Shown: positions 27,301 to 36,419 of the stretch, piece after piece
Position numbering within the stretch: the stretch's first letter is position 1
How the letters are laid out: every line of letters begins with the position of its first letter
Assembly: GCA_965183875.1 (NCBI GenBank)
Contig: CBCYMK010000028.1
Span: 1-64,000, forward strand
Direction: 5' to 3'
DNA length: 64,000 nucleotides
From: UBA6772 sp965183875
Lineage (GTDB): Bacteria; Bacteroidota; Bacteroidia; Flavobacteriales; UBA7430
Program-made: the position numbers and the translations under genes
Notes under the pieces: generated by a model
The model's input: the letters and a program-made list of their open reading frames with translations, nothing else
What the model was told of the DNA's origin: nothing
Databases searched by the model: none

Positions 27301-28027
27301 TGGTACTGTAAAAGGTCTGTCTGTAGCTTATGAGATGCGTAGAACTAACAATGTTAGTTTTAATGCTAACTATACATTACAGTTTGCAGATGGTTCTGGT
27401 TCTTCTTCTACTTCTGGGGTAGATATCGTAAACTCTGACCAACCAAACTTAAGAACTACACTTCCTTTAGATTATGACCAACGTCACAATTTAACCGGTA
27501 GTATAGACTTCCGTTACGGTTCTGGTAACAAATACAATGGTCCTTTGCTAGCTGGTCGTCCTATATTAGAAAATATGGGCGTTAATTTAGTAGCTACTGC
27601 AGGTTCAGGAACTCCATTCTCTAGACAAATAAATTCTACGCGTGAGGCCATGTTTGGTATTAACGATAGAACAAACTTAGAAGGTTCTGTAAACGGTTCG
27701 CGTTTACCTTGGAGATACCGCTTAGATATGAGAGTTAACAAAAGCTTTGATATTACTTGGGGTGAAGGAGAAGACATGAAGTCTGCTTCTATGAATGTGT
27801 ACCTACAAGTTCAAAACTTGTTAAATACACAAAACTTGGTAACTGTTTACCAATATACAGGGAATGCTGATGATGACGGATATCTTAGCTCTGCAGTAGG
27901 TGTAAACGATACACAGAAACAAGTAGATCCTACAGCATTTGCTGATTTATACTCTTTAAAGTTAAATAACCCAAATAATTACACGCGTCCTAGAACGGTT
28001 CGTTTAGGTGTAACACTAGACTTTTAG
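24311..28027 (+). CDS. TonB-dependent receptor with N-terminal CarboxypepD_reg-like domain
   Basis: 1238 residues with a signal peptide (MLRKLLAVIALLGISNYSIAQ). Residues about 25-110 form a carboxypeptidase-regulatory-like beta domain (GTLKGTITEFDTGESVPMAN), followed by a plug domain (VNVRGARSDATFFYIDGVKV equivalent starting NVRGARSD; ITGGLPASYGDAMGGVISI) and a long 22-strand barrel ending RPRTVRLGVTLDF, with a terminal phenylalanine. Such receptors import large ligands across the outer membrane using TonB energy, or have structural roles in surface assembly. It is the first of three tightly spaced genes. No SusD partner is present, so glycan uptake is unlikely; the ligand is unknown. Confidence 0.93.
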   Translation: MLRKLLAVIALLGISNYSIAQSQSGTLKGTITEFDTGESVPMANIVIELNGTVIDGAVADFDGQYTIKPIDPGRYTVKVSFIGFATKEISDVLVSSSKITFINAALKVESDVLGTVELVEYVVPLIDPDKTGTTLTKEAITALPTRDVQSVAAQTAGIFQEDEGGALNVRGARSDATFFYIDGVKVRASNKLPQSSIEQMTVITGGLPASYGDAMGGVISITTRGPSNEFFGGVEAVTSSVLDPYGYNLLGFNLSGPLKKKDGNSILGFFLSGEYENVKDEDPSAVGMYKVKDDVMDDLHETPLLFSYNLGEVEALRASEFITMDDLEHIDAKQNVGKQSARIQGKIDFKPSKNTNITIGGNYSYSKNRGYIYTYSLFNPENNPETIKNSWRVYTRLQQSFGATDDEQSSSTLKNAFFTLQADYSQDSQTTQDSDHKDNLFDYGYIGKFTPERSLEYNTPWDPTDSLNVMWETANGMIDTVVEVGGWYYDADLDQNVPFYNFAEQTNVVNNIAFEGANYNPYATTYTQSYFDFLGNEGITSLAQVSGIGAAVNGDRTEDVYSIWYNTGREYNGYNKYKDSQFRFTGSASADINDHALQFGFEYEQRDDRYYGISPVGLWTLAQQQVNKYIGFEEGSYEFLNDRGSLVGQQNIYNYNEMTSFATKFRDAHEIGYDQIVDIHTYIPADFDISMFSSDELLTTNPNSSYGSWYGYDREGVKLEGVQPGMKEFLTDKDENGEYKREMGAFQPIYVAGYIQDKFAFEDLIFNIGVRVDRYDANQEVLKDKYSVFEVLTAGEVSTLGSHPSNIGDDYVVYVNDKTNASYITGYRSGDNWFNAEGLPITDPGVLDVSTGVIPMLADPSASAEGADPLNAGLSADAFEDYTPQVSFMPRISFNFPISDEAIFYAHYDVLTQRPSRNRMDPTDYLFLAHKTASTINNPNLKPQRTTDYELGFKQTLSSSSALSISAFYREMRDMIQYTRIAFAYPREYFTFGNLDFGTVKGLSVAYEMRRTNNVSFNANYTLQFADGSGSSSTSGVDIVNSDQPNLRTTLPLDYDQRHNLTGSIDFRYGSGNKYNGPLLAGRPILENMGVNLVATAGSGTPFSRQINSTREAMFGINDRTNLEGSVNGSRLPWRYRLDMRVNKSFDITWGEGEDMKSASMNVYLQVQNLLNTQNLVTVYQYTGNADDDGYLSSAVGVNDTQKQVDPTAFADLYSLKLNNPNNYTRPRTVRLGVTLDF

Positions 28028-28050
28028 TCTTGGTAGAAAATTGTATGTTT

Positions 28051-31000
28051 ATGAAAAAGACAATTAAAAATACGCTGTACATTTTCTTAGCTACCCTAGG
28101 ATTGGGTGCTCAAGCAAAGGAGAATGTAAATTATTCTGGTGGCGAAGCGACTACACCAACACAATCGTTGGCTTATAATTGTGCTGCTGGTACTGCTCAA
28201 ACATTATTAGATATTAACAATGTTAAAACTACCATTCTTAATGGTGGTGATATGTGGTGGAATTTAGCTGCTGGGAAATATGAAATTCCTAAAAATAGTG
28301 GAAAACACTCTTTATTCGCTGGTTCTCTTTGGATTGGTGGTTTAGACGATGATGACCAACTAAAAGTTGCTGCTCAAACTTACCGTCAGTCTGGTAACGA
28401 CTACTGGCCAGGACCTCTAGATAACGTACGTTTAACTTCAGATGAAAATCCGAATAATAAGTACGGTACTACAGAAGCTCAAATTTGTGCTGAGTACGAT
28501 TACCACCACGTAATTACTAGAGCTGAAGTAGAAGAGTTTGTTGCTTATTCAACCTCTCAAAATCCTTCTTCAGAATTTCCTGATTATTCAATTCCTGTAT
28601 CAATTTTAAACTATCCAGGTAACCGTAATCATGACAATCAAGCTGATAATGCTTTTGATGGATACGATGATCAAGTAGGAACAAATCCTTATTATGACCG
28701 TGAAACTTTAGCTCCTTTCCGCGATGTTGATGGCGATGGGCTTTACGATGCTACTCAAGGTGATTATCCTGAGTATAATTTAGACGGTACTTTCAACTGT
28801 CAAGAACACGACATGCTTTTTGGTGATCAAACTCTATTTTGGGTTTATAACGATAATGGTGAGTCTCACACTGCTTCAGGTTCTGTTGAGCCTATTGGTT
28901 TAGAAATTCAAGCGCAAGCTTTTGCATTTTCTACCAATGACGAAATTAACAATATGACCTTCTACAACTATAAGTTGATCAATCGTTCTCATAACGCATT
29001 GAATGAAGCTTACTTTGGTGTTCACGTAGATCCAGATTTAGGTGATTACCAAGATGATTACGTTGGTTGTGATGTTGCTCGTGGTTTAGGATACTGTTAT
29101 AACGGTGATGAAGATGATGGAACTGCTGCTGGATATGGTGTAAACCCTCCTGCAATTGGTGTAGATTTCTTTAGAGGTCCTATTGCCGATGAAGGTGACG
29201 GTATTGATAACGATATGGATGGAGAAATTGATGAGCCTGGAGAGCAGATCATCATGTCTAAATTTATGTACTTTAATAACGATGGTTCTGTAACTGGTAA
29301 TCCAGATATAGCACAAGATTTTTATAATTACCTGCAAGGTAAATGGTTAGATAATAAACCAATGACTTACGGTGCTGATGGTAGAAATCCTTCTAGCCCG
29401 CTATGTAATTTTATGTTCCCTGGCGATACAGATCCTTCTTTTGATGAATCATGGACGGAACAAATTGCTGGAAATGCTCCTGCCGATAGAAGATTCGTTC
29501 AGTCTGCTGGACCTTTTACCCTTGAGCCTGGTGCTGTAAATACTATTACTACAGGTGTTGTATGGGCGCGTGCTACTAGTGGTGGTGCTTGGGAGTCTGT
29601 TGAGCTTATGCGTGTAGCAGATGATAAAGCACAAAAACTTTTTGATATCTGTTTTGAAGTACTAGATGGTCCAGATGCACCAGACTTAACACTTCAGGAA
29701 CTTGATAAAGAAATTATTGTTACTATTACCAATGCTGCCAATATCTCAAATAATAATCAAAATGCAAACGAGGATTATTACGAAGAAGATTTAATTAACA
29801 TCTCTGGTTATTACGATGAAGCACAAACACTTCCTTATAGAGATTCTTATGTATTCGAAGGGTACCAAGTGTTCCAATTAAAAGACGAAACAGTTACTGC
29901 TGCAGACGTATATGATGTTGATAAGGCGAGAATGGTTTTCCAATGTGATATTGAAAACTATAGAGATGAATTTGGTGCGGCTACTTCTGAGGAGACTATC
30001 TCCCCAATTGCTAACCTTACCAACTACAATTTTAGCTTAGACCTTGAAGCAAACGTTCCTGTTGATATGACTCTTGAAGCTGCCAACGAAGGAATTACAC
30101 ATTCTTTCGTAGTAACACAAGATTTATTCGCTGAAGGTGATCGTACGCTAATCAATAACAGAACTTATTACTTTACTGCTATTGCTTATGGGTATAACGA
30201 GTACTTACAGTATGCACAAGATCAAGTTCCTGATACTGAAAATATATACGCTGCTAGTTTCGAAGGTCAGAAAAAACCATTCCTTGCAGGTCGTAAAAAT
30301 ATTAAACAGTATACAGCTATACCTCACATTACTAGTGCTGAAGCTAACGGAACGATTCAAAATGCAGATTATGGAACTATTCCAGAAATTACCCGCCTCG
30401 AAGGTTCAGGTAATGGTGGTTTAGAACTACAGTTTACTACTGAAATGAAAATGGATTTACTTAGTGATACTAGTTGTACAACTAGTACTCATTACGCTAT
30501 TGATGGTGGACCTGTAGGAATAAAAGTTATTGATCCTTTAAGTGTACCAGAAAATACAGACTTTACTTTTGTATTGAATTCTGTAAAAGATACTGCTAGA
30601 TGGATACTAACCAATGAAACTACCGGTTTCTCTGTGAACTCTGACACTATCATGAGTGTTAAGAACGAACAAATTATTGCAGATTGGGGACTTTCAGTTA
30701 CGCTAGTAAATGGGATTGATCCAGGTGTAGAAACTAATGGAACAAATGGTTTACTAAGTGCTACTTTAATCAAAGAGAATTCTACCTCTTGGTTAGACTT
30801 TGTACCGGATGTTGATTTTGTTACTGTACGTGATGGCGCAGTGGTAGTTCACCCTGCTAACTGGATACGTTCTGGTTCTACAACTAATCCTGACCCTGCT
30901 GGTGGAGACGATGCAATTGTTGTTGATATGGGTTCTGCCGATGATTGGGAAGATGAAAATTCTACTTATGAAGGCGTACTTAACGGTATGTGGGCTCCTT

Positions 31001-32082
31001 ACAGGTTAGTAGGTTACGATACTGATGATATTGCTTTTACTCACTCTCCTTCAATTGGTAGAGGTAAAAAACTTAATAATTTATCTTCTGTAGATATTGT
31101 TTATACCGATGATAAATCTCTTTGGACTCGTGTTCCAGTTATTGAGACCGGTGATACGATTACACGTATGTTGTTGAAAGATATGCCTTCGGTAGATAAA
31201 GATGGTATCGATGAAACTGACGGAAGCACTGGTTTCTCTTGGTTCCCTGGTTATGCTTTCGACTTAGAAAGAGGTATTAGAGTAAATATGATGTTTGGTG
31301 AAGCTTCTACCTTACCTAACCACAACGGTAACGATATGGTATGGAATCCTACTTCTACTAACCTAGATTTACAAATCTTTAATCCTGACTTTAGCGAAGA
31401 GAATATTGTCTTTGGTGGTCGCCATTATGTATATGTTACGATGAGCGAATACTTTGGTGATGAGGAAGAAAATCATCCTCTATACAGCCGCTTATTAAAT
31501 ATGAGTTCTTTTGTGAATCAAAAGAAAGTATTTGAAGATATTGCTTGGGTTTCTATTCCTTTAGCTTCTCAAAACTCAACTCTTTTAGACGGTACTGTAG
31601 AAGTACAAATTAGAGTTTCTAAGAGTTACGAAAAATACAATCTTGAGGAAGTTGCTGGTTGTGATTTACCTTCTGATGTAAACGATGGTAATCCTCTTTA
31701 CTCGTTTGAAACTAAGTCTATTATGACGGTAACAAATGATGAAGAAACGGCTAAGAGTGCAATGGACCTTATTCAAGTAGTTCCAAACCCGTATTACGGT
31801 AATACAAACTACGAAGGAGATCAAATTGATACACGTGTAAGAATTACAAACCTTCCTAGTATATGTACTATTTCTATCTATAATGTGTCGGGTACGCTTG
31901 TACGACGTGTTCATCTAGACAGTGAAGTAAACGTTACTGGATGGGATTGGGATTTAAAGAATAATCACAATATTGCTATTGCTTCTGGTGTATACATTAT
32001 ACATATTGATGGTAAAGAGTATGGTGAGAAAGTCTTAAAATGGTTCGGTGCACTTCGTCCAATAGATTTAGATTCATTCTAG
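28051..32082 (+). CDS. Large exported protein with FlgD-like C-terminal domain
   Basis: About 1343 residues from the ATG at 28051 (another at 28045), giving signal peptide MKKTIKNTLYIFLATLGLGAQA. Calcium-type loops occur as FRDVDGDGLYDATQGDY and DEGDGIDNDMDGEIDEPG. The last 100 residues have VVPNPYYG, CTISIYNVSGTLVRRVHLD and GVYIIHIDG, a FlgD/T9SS-type immunoglobulin domain, but the end (FGALRPIDLDSF) lacks the usual basic tail. The function is unknown; by neighbourhood with the TonB receptor and a PorV-like protein it is probably displayed on the surface. It starts 23 bp after the receptor stop. Confidence 0.8.
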   Translation: MKKTIKNTLYIFLATLGLGAQAKENVNYSGGEATTPTQSLAYNCAAGTAQTLLDINNVKTTILNGGDMWWNLAAGKYEIPKNSGKHSLFAGSLWIGGLDDDDQLKVAAQTYRQSGNDYWPGPLDNVRLTSDENPNNKYGTTEAQICAEYDYHHVITRAEVEEFVAYSTSQNPSSEFPDYSIPVSILNYPGNRNHDNQADNAFDGYDDQVGTNPYYDRETLAPFRDVDGDGLYDATQGDYPEYNLDGTFNCQEHDMLFGDQTLFWVYNDNGESHTASGSVEPIGLEIQAQAFAFSTNDEINNMTFYNYKLINRSHNALNEAYFGVHVDPDLGDYQDDYVGCDVARGLGYCYNGDEDDGTAAGYGVNPPAIGVDFFRGPIADEGDGIDNDMDGEIDEPGEQIIMSKFMYFNNDGSVTGNPDIAQDFYNYLQGKWLDNKPMTYGADGRNPSSPLCNFMFPGDTDPSFDESWTEQIAGNAPADRRFVQSAGPFTLEPGAVNTITTGVVWARATSGGAWESVELMRVADDKAQKLFDICFEVLDGPDAPDLTLQELDKEIIVTITNAANISNNNQNANEDYYEEDLINISGYYDEAQTLPYRDSYVFEGYQVFQLKDETVTAADVYDVDKARMVFQCDIENYRDEFGAATSEETISPIANLTNYNFSLDLEANVPVDMTLEAANEGITHSFVVTQDLFAEGDRTLINNRTYYFTAIAYGYNEYLQYAQDQVPDTENIYAASFEGQKKPFLAGRKNIKQYTAIPHITSAEANGTIQNADYGTIPEITRLEGSGNGGLELQFTTEMKMDLLSDTSCTTSTHYAIDGGPVGIKVIDPLSVPENTDFTFVLNSVKDTARWILTNETTGFSVNSDTIMSVKNEQIIADWGLSVTLVNGIDPGVETNGTNGLLSATLIKENSTSWLDFVPDVDFVTVRDGAVVVHPANWIRSGSTTNPDPAGGDDAIVVDMGSADDWEDENSTYEGVLNGMWAPYRLVGYDTDDIAFTHSPSIGRGKKLNNLSSVDIVYTDDKSLWTRVPVIETGDTITRMLLKDMPSVDKDGIDETDGSTGFSWFPGYAFDLERGIRVNMMFGEASTLPNHNGNDMVWNPTSTNLDLQIFNPDFSEENIVFGGRHYVYVTMSEYFGDEEENHPLYSRLLNMSSFVNQKKVFEDIAWVSIPLASQNSTLLDGTVEVQIRVSKSYEKYNLEEVAGCDLPSDVNDGNPLYSFETKSIMTVTNDEETAKSAMDLIQVVPNPYYGNTNYEGDQIDTRVRITNLPSICTISIYNVSGTLVRRVHLDSEVNVTGWDWDLKNNHNIAIASGVYIIHIDGKEYGEKVLKWFGALRPIDLDSF

Positions 32083-32125
32083 TAGAATAAAATTGTTAAA
32101 GACTAAAATTCATACGACTATGGTT

Positions 32126-33181
32126 ATGAAAAAATATACAAAACAACTGTTTCCTGTTCTTTTAACAGGTTTATTAGTACTTTGTTCGAGTACGGCAAAT
32201 GCAGGTAACGAACAGCGTTCTGGACAAGCAGGAGCTACAGAATTGTTAATTAATCCTTGGGCTCGTTCTTCGGGATGGGGAGGTATAAACACCGCTTCTG
32301 TGCAAGGTTTAGAAGCTACCTTCTTAAACGTTGCAGGTTTAGCTGGAACACAGAATACTGAGTTCATTTTTGCTTCTACATCATGGCTCTTCGATATGCA
32401 GGTTAATGCTTTTGGTTTCTCTAAGTCTTTAGCAGACGATGCTGTACTTGGTTTAGCTATTTCTACTGTTAGTTTCGGAGATATTGAAATTACCAACCCT
32501 ACTGCTCCAGAAGGAACTGGTTCTACCTACTCTCCTGTAGTGATGAATATTGGACTTTCTTATGCTAAGAAATTTACAGATAATATTTCTGGGGGTGCTA
32601 CAGTTAGAGTAATCTCTGAGTCTACTCCAGATTTAAAAGCTTCTGCTGTATCTCTAGATGCTGGTATACAATATGTAGCCGGTGCAAATCGTCAAATGAA
32701 GTTTGGTGTTTCTTTAAAGAACGTAGGTCCTAAAATGAAGTTTGAAGGAGATGGTAACGGTGTTAAGTTATCTAATGATGATGCTTTCGGTCAAGACTAC
32801 GATCAAACTTATGAGTTAAGATCAGAGGCTTTCGAATTACCATCATTATTAAATATTGGTGCTTCTTACGATTTTACTATCGATCAAGAAAATCGACTTA
32901 CGGTTGCTGGTAACTTTACATCTAACTCGTTTACTAAAGATCAGTATGGTGTAGGGCTAGAGTATGGTTATAAATCATTCTTTATGCTTAGAACAGGTTA
33001 TGTTTACGAAGAGGGTATCTTAGATACAGAGACGCGTACAACTGTATTTACGGGTCTTAATGCTGGTTTTACTTTCGAAATTCCATTGAGTTCAGGCACT
33101 AATTTCGGATTGGATTATTCTTTCCGTCAGGCTAGCCCACTCGCTTCACCTCACACTATTGGTGCAAGAATAACACTATAA
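32126..33181 (+). CDS. PorV/PorQ-family outer-membrane protein
   Basis: About 351 residues from ATG 32126 (32120 is also possible), with signal peptide MKKYTKQLFPVLLTGLLVLCSSTANA. SGQAGATELLINPWARSSGWGGIN and the mention of surface repeats AFGFSKSLADDAVLGLAIS fit PorV/PorQ barrels (FadL-like). PorV shuttles T9SS cargo to the attachment complex; paralogs beside a cargo gene may be dedicated to it. The end, GARITL, has alternating hydrophobics typical of a last barrel strand. It is the third gene of the operon, 43 bp after the large exported protein, and a terminator follows. Confidence 0.82.
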   Translation: MKKYTKQLFPVLLTGLLVLCSSTANAGNEQRSGQAGATELLINPWARSSGWGGINTASVQGLEATFLNVAGLAGTQNTEFIFASTSWLFDMQVNAFGFSKSLADDAVLGLAISTVSFGDIEITNPTAPEGTGSTYSPVVMNIGLSYAKKFTDNISGGATVRVISESTPDLKASAVSLDAGIQYVAGANRQMKFGVSLKNVGPKMKFEGDGNGVKLSNDDAFGQDYDQTYELRSEAFELPSLLNIGASYDFTIDQENRLTVAGNFTSNSFTKDQYGVGLEYGYKSFFMLRTGYVYEEGILDTETRTTVFTGLNAGFTFEIPLSSGTNFGLDYSFRQASPLASPHTIGARITL

Positions 33182-33211
33182 TATTTCCCTCCTGAGGGAG
33201 GATGCTAAATC

Positions 33212-33240
33212 AAAAAGAGGATCCTATGGATCTTCTTTTT
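33212..33240 (+). terminator. Terminator of the TonB receptor operon
   Basis: AAAAAGAGGATCC and GGATCTTCTTTTT pair over 13 bp with a TAT loop (one G-T pair). A smaller hairpin CCCTC-CT-GAGGG precedes it at about 33187-33198. Confidence 0.88.
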
Positions 33241-33269
33241 GCGTTAAATTACTTTTAAAACAAATTATT

Positions 33270-33743
33270 ATGTCTACAATATCTTATTATACAGAAGAGG
33301 GATTACAAAAGTTAAAAGATGAGTTAGAACAGCTTAAGTTTGTAGAGCGTCCTAGCATAACAAATCAAATTGCTGAGGCAAGAGATAAAGGAGATTTATC
33401 TGAAAATGCGGAGTACGATGCCGCAAAAGAAGCTCAAGGGATGTTGGAAATGAAAATTTCTAAACTAGAAGCTATGTATGCTGGAGCCCGTGTAATTGAC
33501 GAATCACAGTTAGATACCGATAAGGTTCTTGCCTTGTCTATTGTGAAGATTAAAAATTTGGCAACTAAAAAGGAAATGACCTTTACTTTGGTTGCGGAGT
33601 CTGAAGCTGATGTTAAAACGGGTAAAATTTCTATTAACTCTCCAATAGGTACTGGTTTGTTGGGGAAAAAAGTTGGTGAAGTGGCAGAAATTGCTGTTCC
33701 TGCTGGGCTTATGAAATTTGAGATTCTCAATATCTCTAGATAA
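33270..33743 (+). CDS. greA: Transcription elongation factor GreA
   Basis: 157 residues, normal GreA length. The N-terminal coiled coil carries YYTEEGLQKLKDELEQLK and DKGDLSENAEYDAAKEAQG with the acidic tip residues D and E that stimulate RNA cleavage in stalled RNA polymerase. The C-terminal FKBP-like domain has SPIGTGLLGKKVGEVAEI. Its TAA overlaps the start of the HIT gene (TAATG), so the two are coupled. Confidence 0.97.
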   Translation: MSTISYYTEEGLQKLKDELEQLKFVERPSITNQIAEARDKGDLSENAEYDAAKEAQGMLEMKISKLEAMYAGARVIDESQLDTDKVLALSIVKIKNLATKKEMTFTLVAESEADVKTGKISINSPIGTGLLGKKVGEVAEIAVPAGLMKFEILNISR

Positions 33744-34135
33744 TGGCTAGTATTTTTACGAAAATTGTAAAGGGTGAAATCCCTGCCTATAAAATTGCTG
33801 AAGATGATAATTTCTTAGCCTTTCTAGATGCTTTTCCACTTGCAAAGGGACATGTATTGGTAATACCAAAGCAAGAAATAGACTCTATATTCGACCTTTC
33901 AGATGAGGCATACACTAACTTGTGGCTGTTTGCTAAAAAGGCTGCCAAAGCTCTTAAAATGGCTATCCCGTGTAAGCGAGTAGGTATAGCAGTTATAGGT
34001 TTAGAAGTTCCGCATGCACATATCCACTTAATCCCACTTCAAACGGTTGAGGATATCAATTTCTCTAAACCAAAATTACAATTGGAAGAGGAAGAGATGA
34101 TAGAAATTGCAACTAAAATTAAGAGTGAATTATAA
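33743..34135 (+). CDS. HIT family nucleotide-binding protein
   Basis: 130 residues. The histidine triad is HAHIHLIPL near residues 91-99, in the family form HxHxHxx. FTKIVKGEIPAYKIAEDD and GHVLVIPKQEIDSIFDL are typical of HinT-like hydrolases of nucleoside phosphoramidates. It overlaps the greA stop by 1 bp, a neighbourhood often seen in Bacteroidota. Confidence 0.95.
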   Translation: MASIFTKIVKGEIPAYKIAEDDNFLAFLDAFPLAKGHVLVIPKQEIDSIFDLSDEAYTNLWLFAKKAAKALKMAIPCKRVGIAVIGLEVPHAHIHLIPLQTVEDINFSKPKLQLEEEEMIEIATKIKSEL

Positions 34136-34160
34136 GTATATAATCTGTTTTAAAATTAAT

Positions 34161-34712
34161 TTAACCGACCCTATCTTGATTGTTTTTCACGAAGCTGGCC
34201 CAGGAAGAGCCTCCTTTTGCTTTATTAATAGCTCCGTTTTGTAAACCGTGACACATCGCTGCTGCTAGCCCATCTGTAGCATCTAAGTACTCAGGCATTT
34301 CTTTGATGTTTAGCATTTGCATTAACATAGCAGCAACTTGTTCTTTAGAAGCAGCCCCTCTACCCGTAATAGCTTTTTTTATTTTTAAAGGTGCATATTC
34401 GGTTACTGGAATATCTCTTTGGAGTGCAGCTGCCATAGCTACTCCTTGTGCTCTACCTAACTTGAGCATTGATTGTACATTTTTACCAAAAAAAGGAGCT
34501 TCTAAAGCCACTTCATCTGGATGATAATGGTCTATAATTGCTAGGGTCTTTTGAAATATCTTTTGAAGCTTTAGGTAAGGGTCGTTTATTTTTGTCATGA
34601 TTAATACATCCATCATGATCATTTCATACTTAGATCCCTTTTTCTTTATCACTCCAAAACCCATGATACTAGTCCCCGGATCAATCCCTAAAATTATCTT
34701 TTCATCTTTCAT
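34161..34712 (-). CDS. ruvC: Holliday-junction resolvase RuvC
   Basis: 183 residues. The acidic catalytic residues are in GIDPGTSIMGFGV (first Asp), VALEAPFFGKN (Glu) and LDATDGLAAAMCHG (Asp pair). RuvC cuts four-way junctions with RuvAB in recombination repair. It is 11 bp downstream of betB on the same strand and convergent to the HIT gene. The spacer of 25 bp has no clear terminator. Confidence 0.96.
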   Translation of the reverse strand: MKDEKIILGIDPGTSIMGFGVIKKKGSKYEMIMMDVLIMTKINDPYLKLQKIFQKTLAIIDHYHPDEVALEAPFFGKNVQSMLKLGRAQGVAMAAALQRDIPVTEYAPLKIKKAITGRGAASKEQVAAMLMQMLNIKEMPEYLDATDGLAAAMCHGLQNGAINKAKGGSSWASFVKNNQDRVG

Positions 34713-34723
34713 CGGGTCCTGTT

Positions 34724-36178
34724 TTAGTATGGGCTGTCTACCTTATCTAGTCGGATAAATACACTTTTTACTTGACTGTATTGTTTTAGTGTTTCAGGGC
34801 CATTTTCGCGGCCTATTCCAGACTGTTTATATCCTCCTACAGGCATTTCGGCTGGAGAGTCGCCCCAACTATTAATCCAGCATATACCGGCTTGTAGTTG
34901 GTTAATCACACGGTGGGCGCGGTTAATGTCTTGTGTAAATACCCCTGCAGCTAATCCAAAATTAGTGTTATTTGAACGAGCAATAACCTCATGCTCCTCG
35001 TCAAATTTGAGTACCGACATTACAGGCCCAAAGATCTCATCCCTTACATTGGGCATATCGTCTTCACAATCTGCAAAAATTGTTGGTTCAACAAAAAAGC
35101 CTTGTTTTGTCTCATCTGTCTCGTGTTTATTTCCTCCACAAATAAGTCGTGCACTAGTTGCTTTGGCCTGATTTATATAGCCCATTACCTTATCAAAATG
35201 TTTGGAGCTGATAAGAGAACCCATTTGTGTGTCTAAATTCATAGGGTCTCCAAGTTTTATGGCTTCACTGCGTTGTTTAGCTTTCTTTAAAAAGGCATCA
35301 TAAACCCCACTCTGAACAAATACCCTTGTACCGTGGGTACAAACTTCTCCCTGTGTGTAGAAGTTGGCTAGCATTGCTCCAGAAACAGCGTTGTCTATAT
35401 TGGCATCATCAAAAATAATTAGTGGAGACTTTCCACCTAGTTCTAAAGTAATCTCCTTAAGTGTACCCGAGGCATCACTCATAACTTTTTTCCCCGTTTC
35501 ACAGCTTCCTGTAAACGAAATTTTGGCTATTCGTGGATGTCTAGATAAATATTGTCCAACGCGGTAATCTCCCTGTACTACATTGAATACCCCAGGAGGC
35601 ATTCCAGCTTCAGTGTATATTTCGGCCAGTTTAAGTACGCTCAACGGGGTTTCCTCTGAGGGTTTAAATAACATTGCATTTCCTGCAGCTAAACAGGGAG
35701 CAGATTTCCAGCAAGCTATCTGTATTGGATAATTCCATGCCCCTATACCCGCACAAACTCCCAAAGGTTCGCGTTTTGACATGAAAAAAGTACTGCTGTT
35801 TAAGTCTTGTTGTGTGCCTTGTAATCCAGGTATAAGCCCCGCGTAATATTCCAGTACATCTGCGCCACTTATGATGTCTACACAATTGGCTTCTTGTAAT
35901 GGCTTTCCGGTATCCATTACCTCTAAAGCAGCTAGTTCATCATTGCGCTCGCGTAATATAGCTACCGCTTTAAGTAAGATACGACTGCGTTCTATTGCCG
36001 ACATAGCCGACCATACTGCAAAACCTTGTTCAGCAGATAGTACTGCTTTTTCAATATCGCTCGCACTAGCCTGATCTACCTTACATATAACTTGGTTGGT
36101 GGCCGGATTAATAGTTTCGAAAGTTTCCTTAGAATCGGCTTTTGTATAGCCGCCATGTATATAAAGGTGTTGTTGCAT
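34724..36178 (-). CDS. betB: Betaine-aldehyde dehydrogenase-like enzyme
   Basis: 484 residues from the ATG at 36178 (MQQHLYIHGGYTKAD); an in-frame ATG at 36229 would add 17 residues without domain character. The catalytic cysteine is in FYTQGEVCTHGTRVF, which is close to BetB, and the base is in LELGGKSPLIIF; SFTGSCETGKKVM is in the NAD site. The enzyme would oxidise betaine aldehyde to glycine betaine. No choline dehydrogenase or betaine transporter is nearby, so gamma-aminobutyraldehyde or another amino-aldehyde remains possible. ruvC follows in the same run. Confidence 0.85.
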   Translation of the reverse strand: MQQHLYIHGGYTKADSKETFETINPATNQVICKVDQASASDIEKAVLSAEQGFAVWSAMSAIERSRILLKAVAILRERNDELAALEVMDTGKPLQEANCVDIISGADVLEYYAGLIPGLQGTQQDLNSSTFFMSKREPLGVCAGIGAWNYPIQIACWKSAPCLAAGNAMLFKPSEETPLSVLKLAEIYTEAGMPPGVFNVVQGDYRVGQYLSRHPRIAKISFTGSCETGKKVMSDASGTLKEITLELGGKSPLIIFDDANIDNAVSGAMLANFYTQGEVCTHGTRVFVQSGVYDAFLKKAKQRSEAIKLGDPMNLDTQMGSLISSKHFDKVMGYINQAKATSARLICGGNKHETDETKQGFFVEPTIFADCEDDMPNVRDEIFGPVMSVLKFDEEHEVIARSNNTNFGLAAGVFTQDINRAHRVINQLQAGICWINSWGDSPAEMPVGGYKQSGIGRENGPETLKQYSQVKSVFIRLDKVDSPY

Positions 36179-36419
36179 ATTTGTTGTATTCCTACTTTTT
36201 TTTGAATCTCTGAAAAGGACTTTATACACTATCCATTGTCTCTAGCGATGTATTAAGATCACATTTGTGGCTAGGTTAGCTCTTTGGGGTCCCTCAATTA
36301 TACAATGTATCGTATTGGATAAATATACTCTTTTAATTAATGAGATTGCTTATTGTTTTTTATTCCACTTCTATTCATCTTTAATGCAATAGTTGTAGTT
36401 TTAAGGCAGAATTTAAAAA

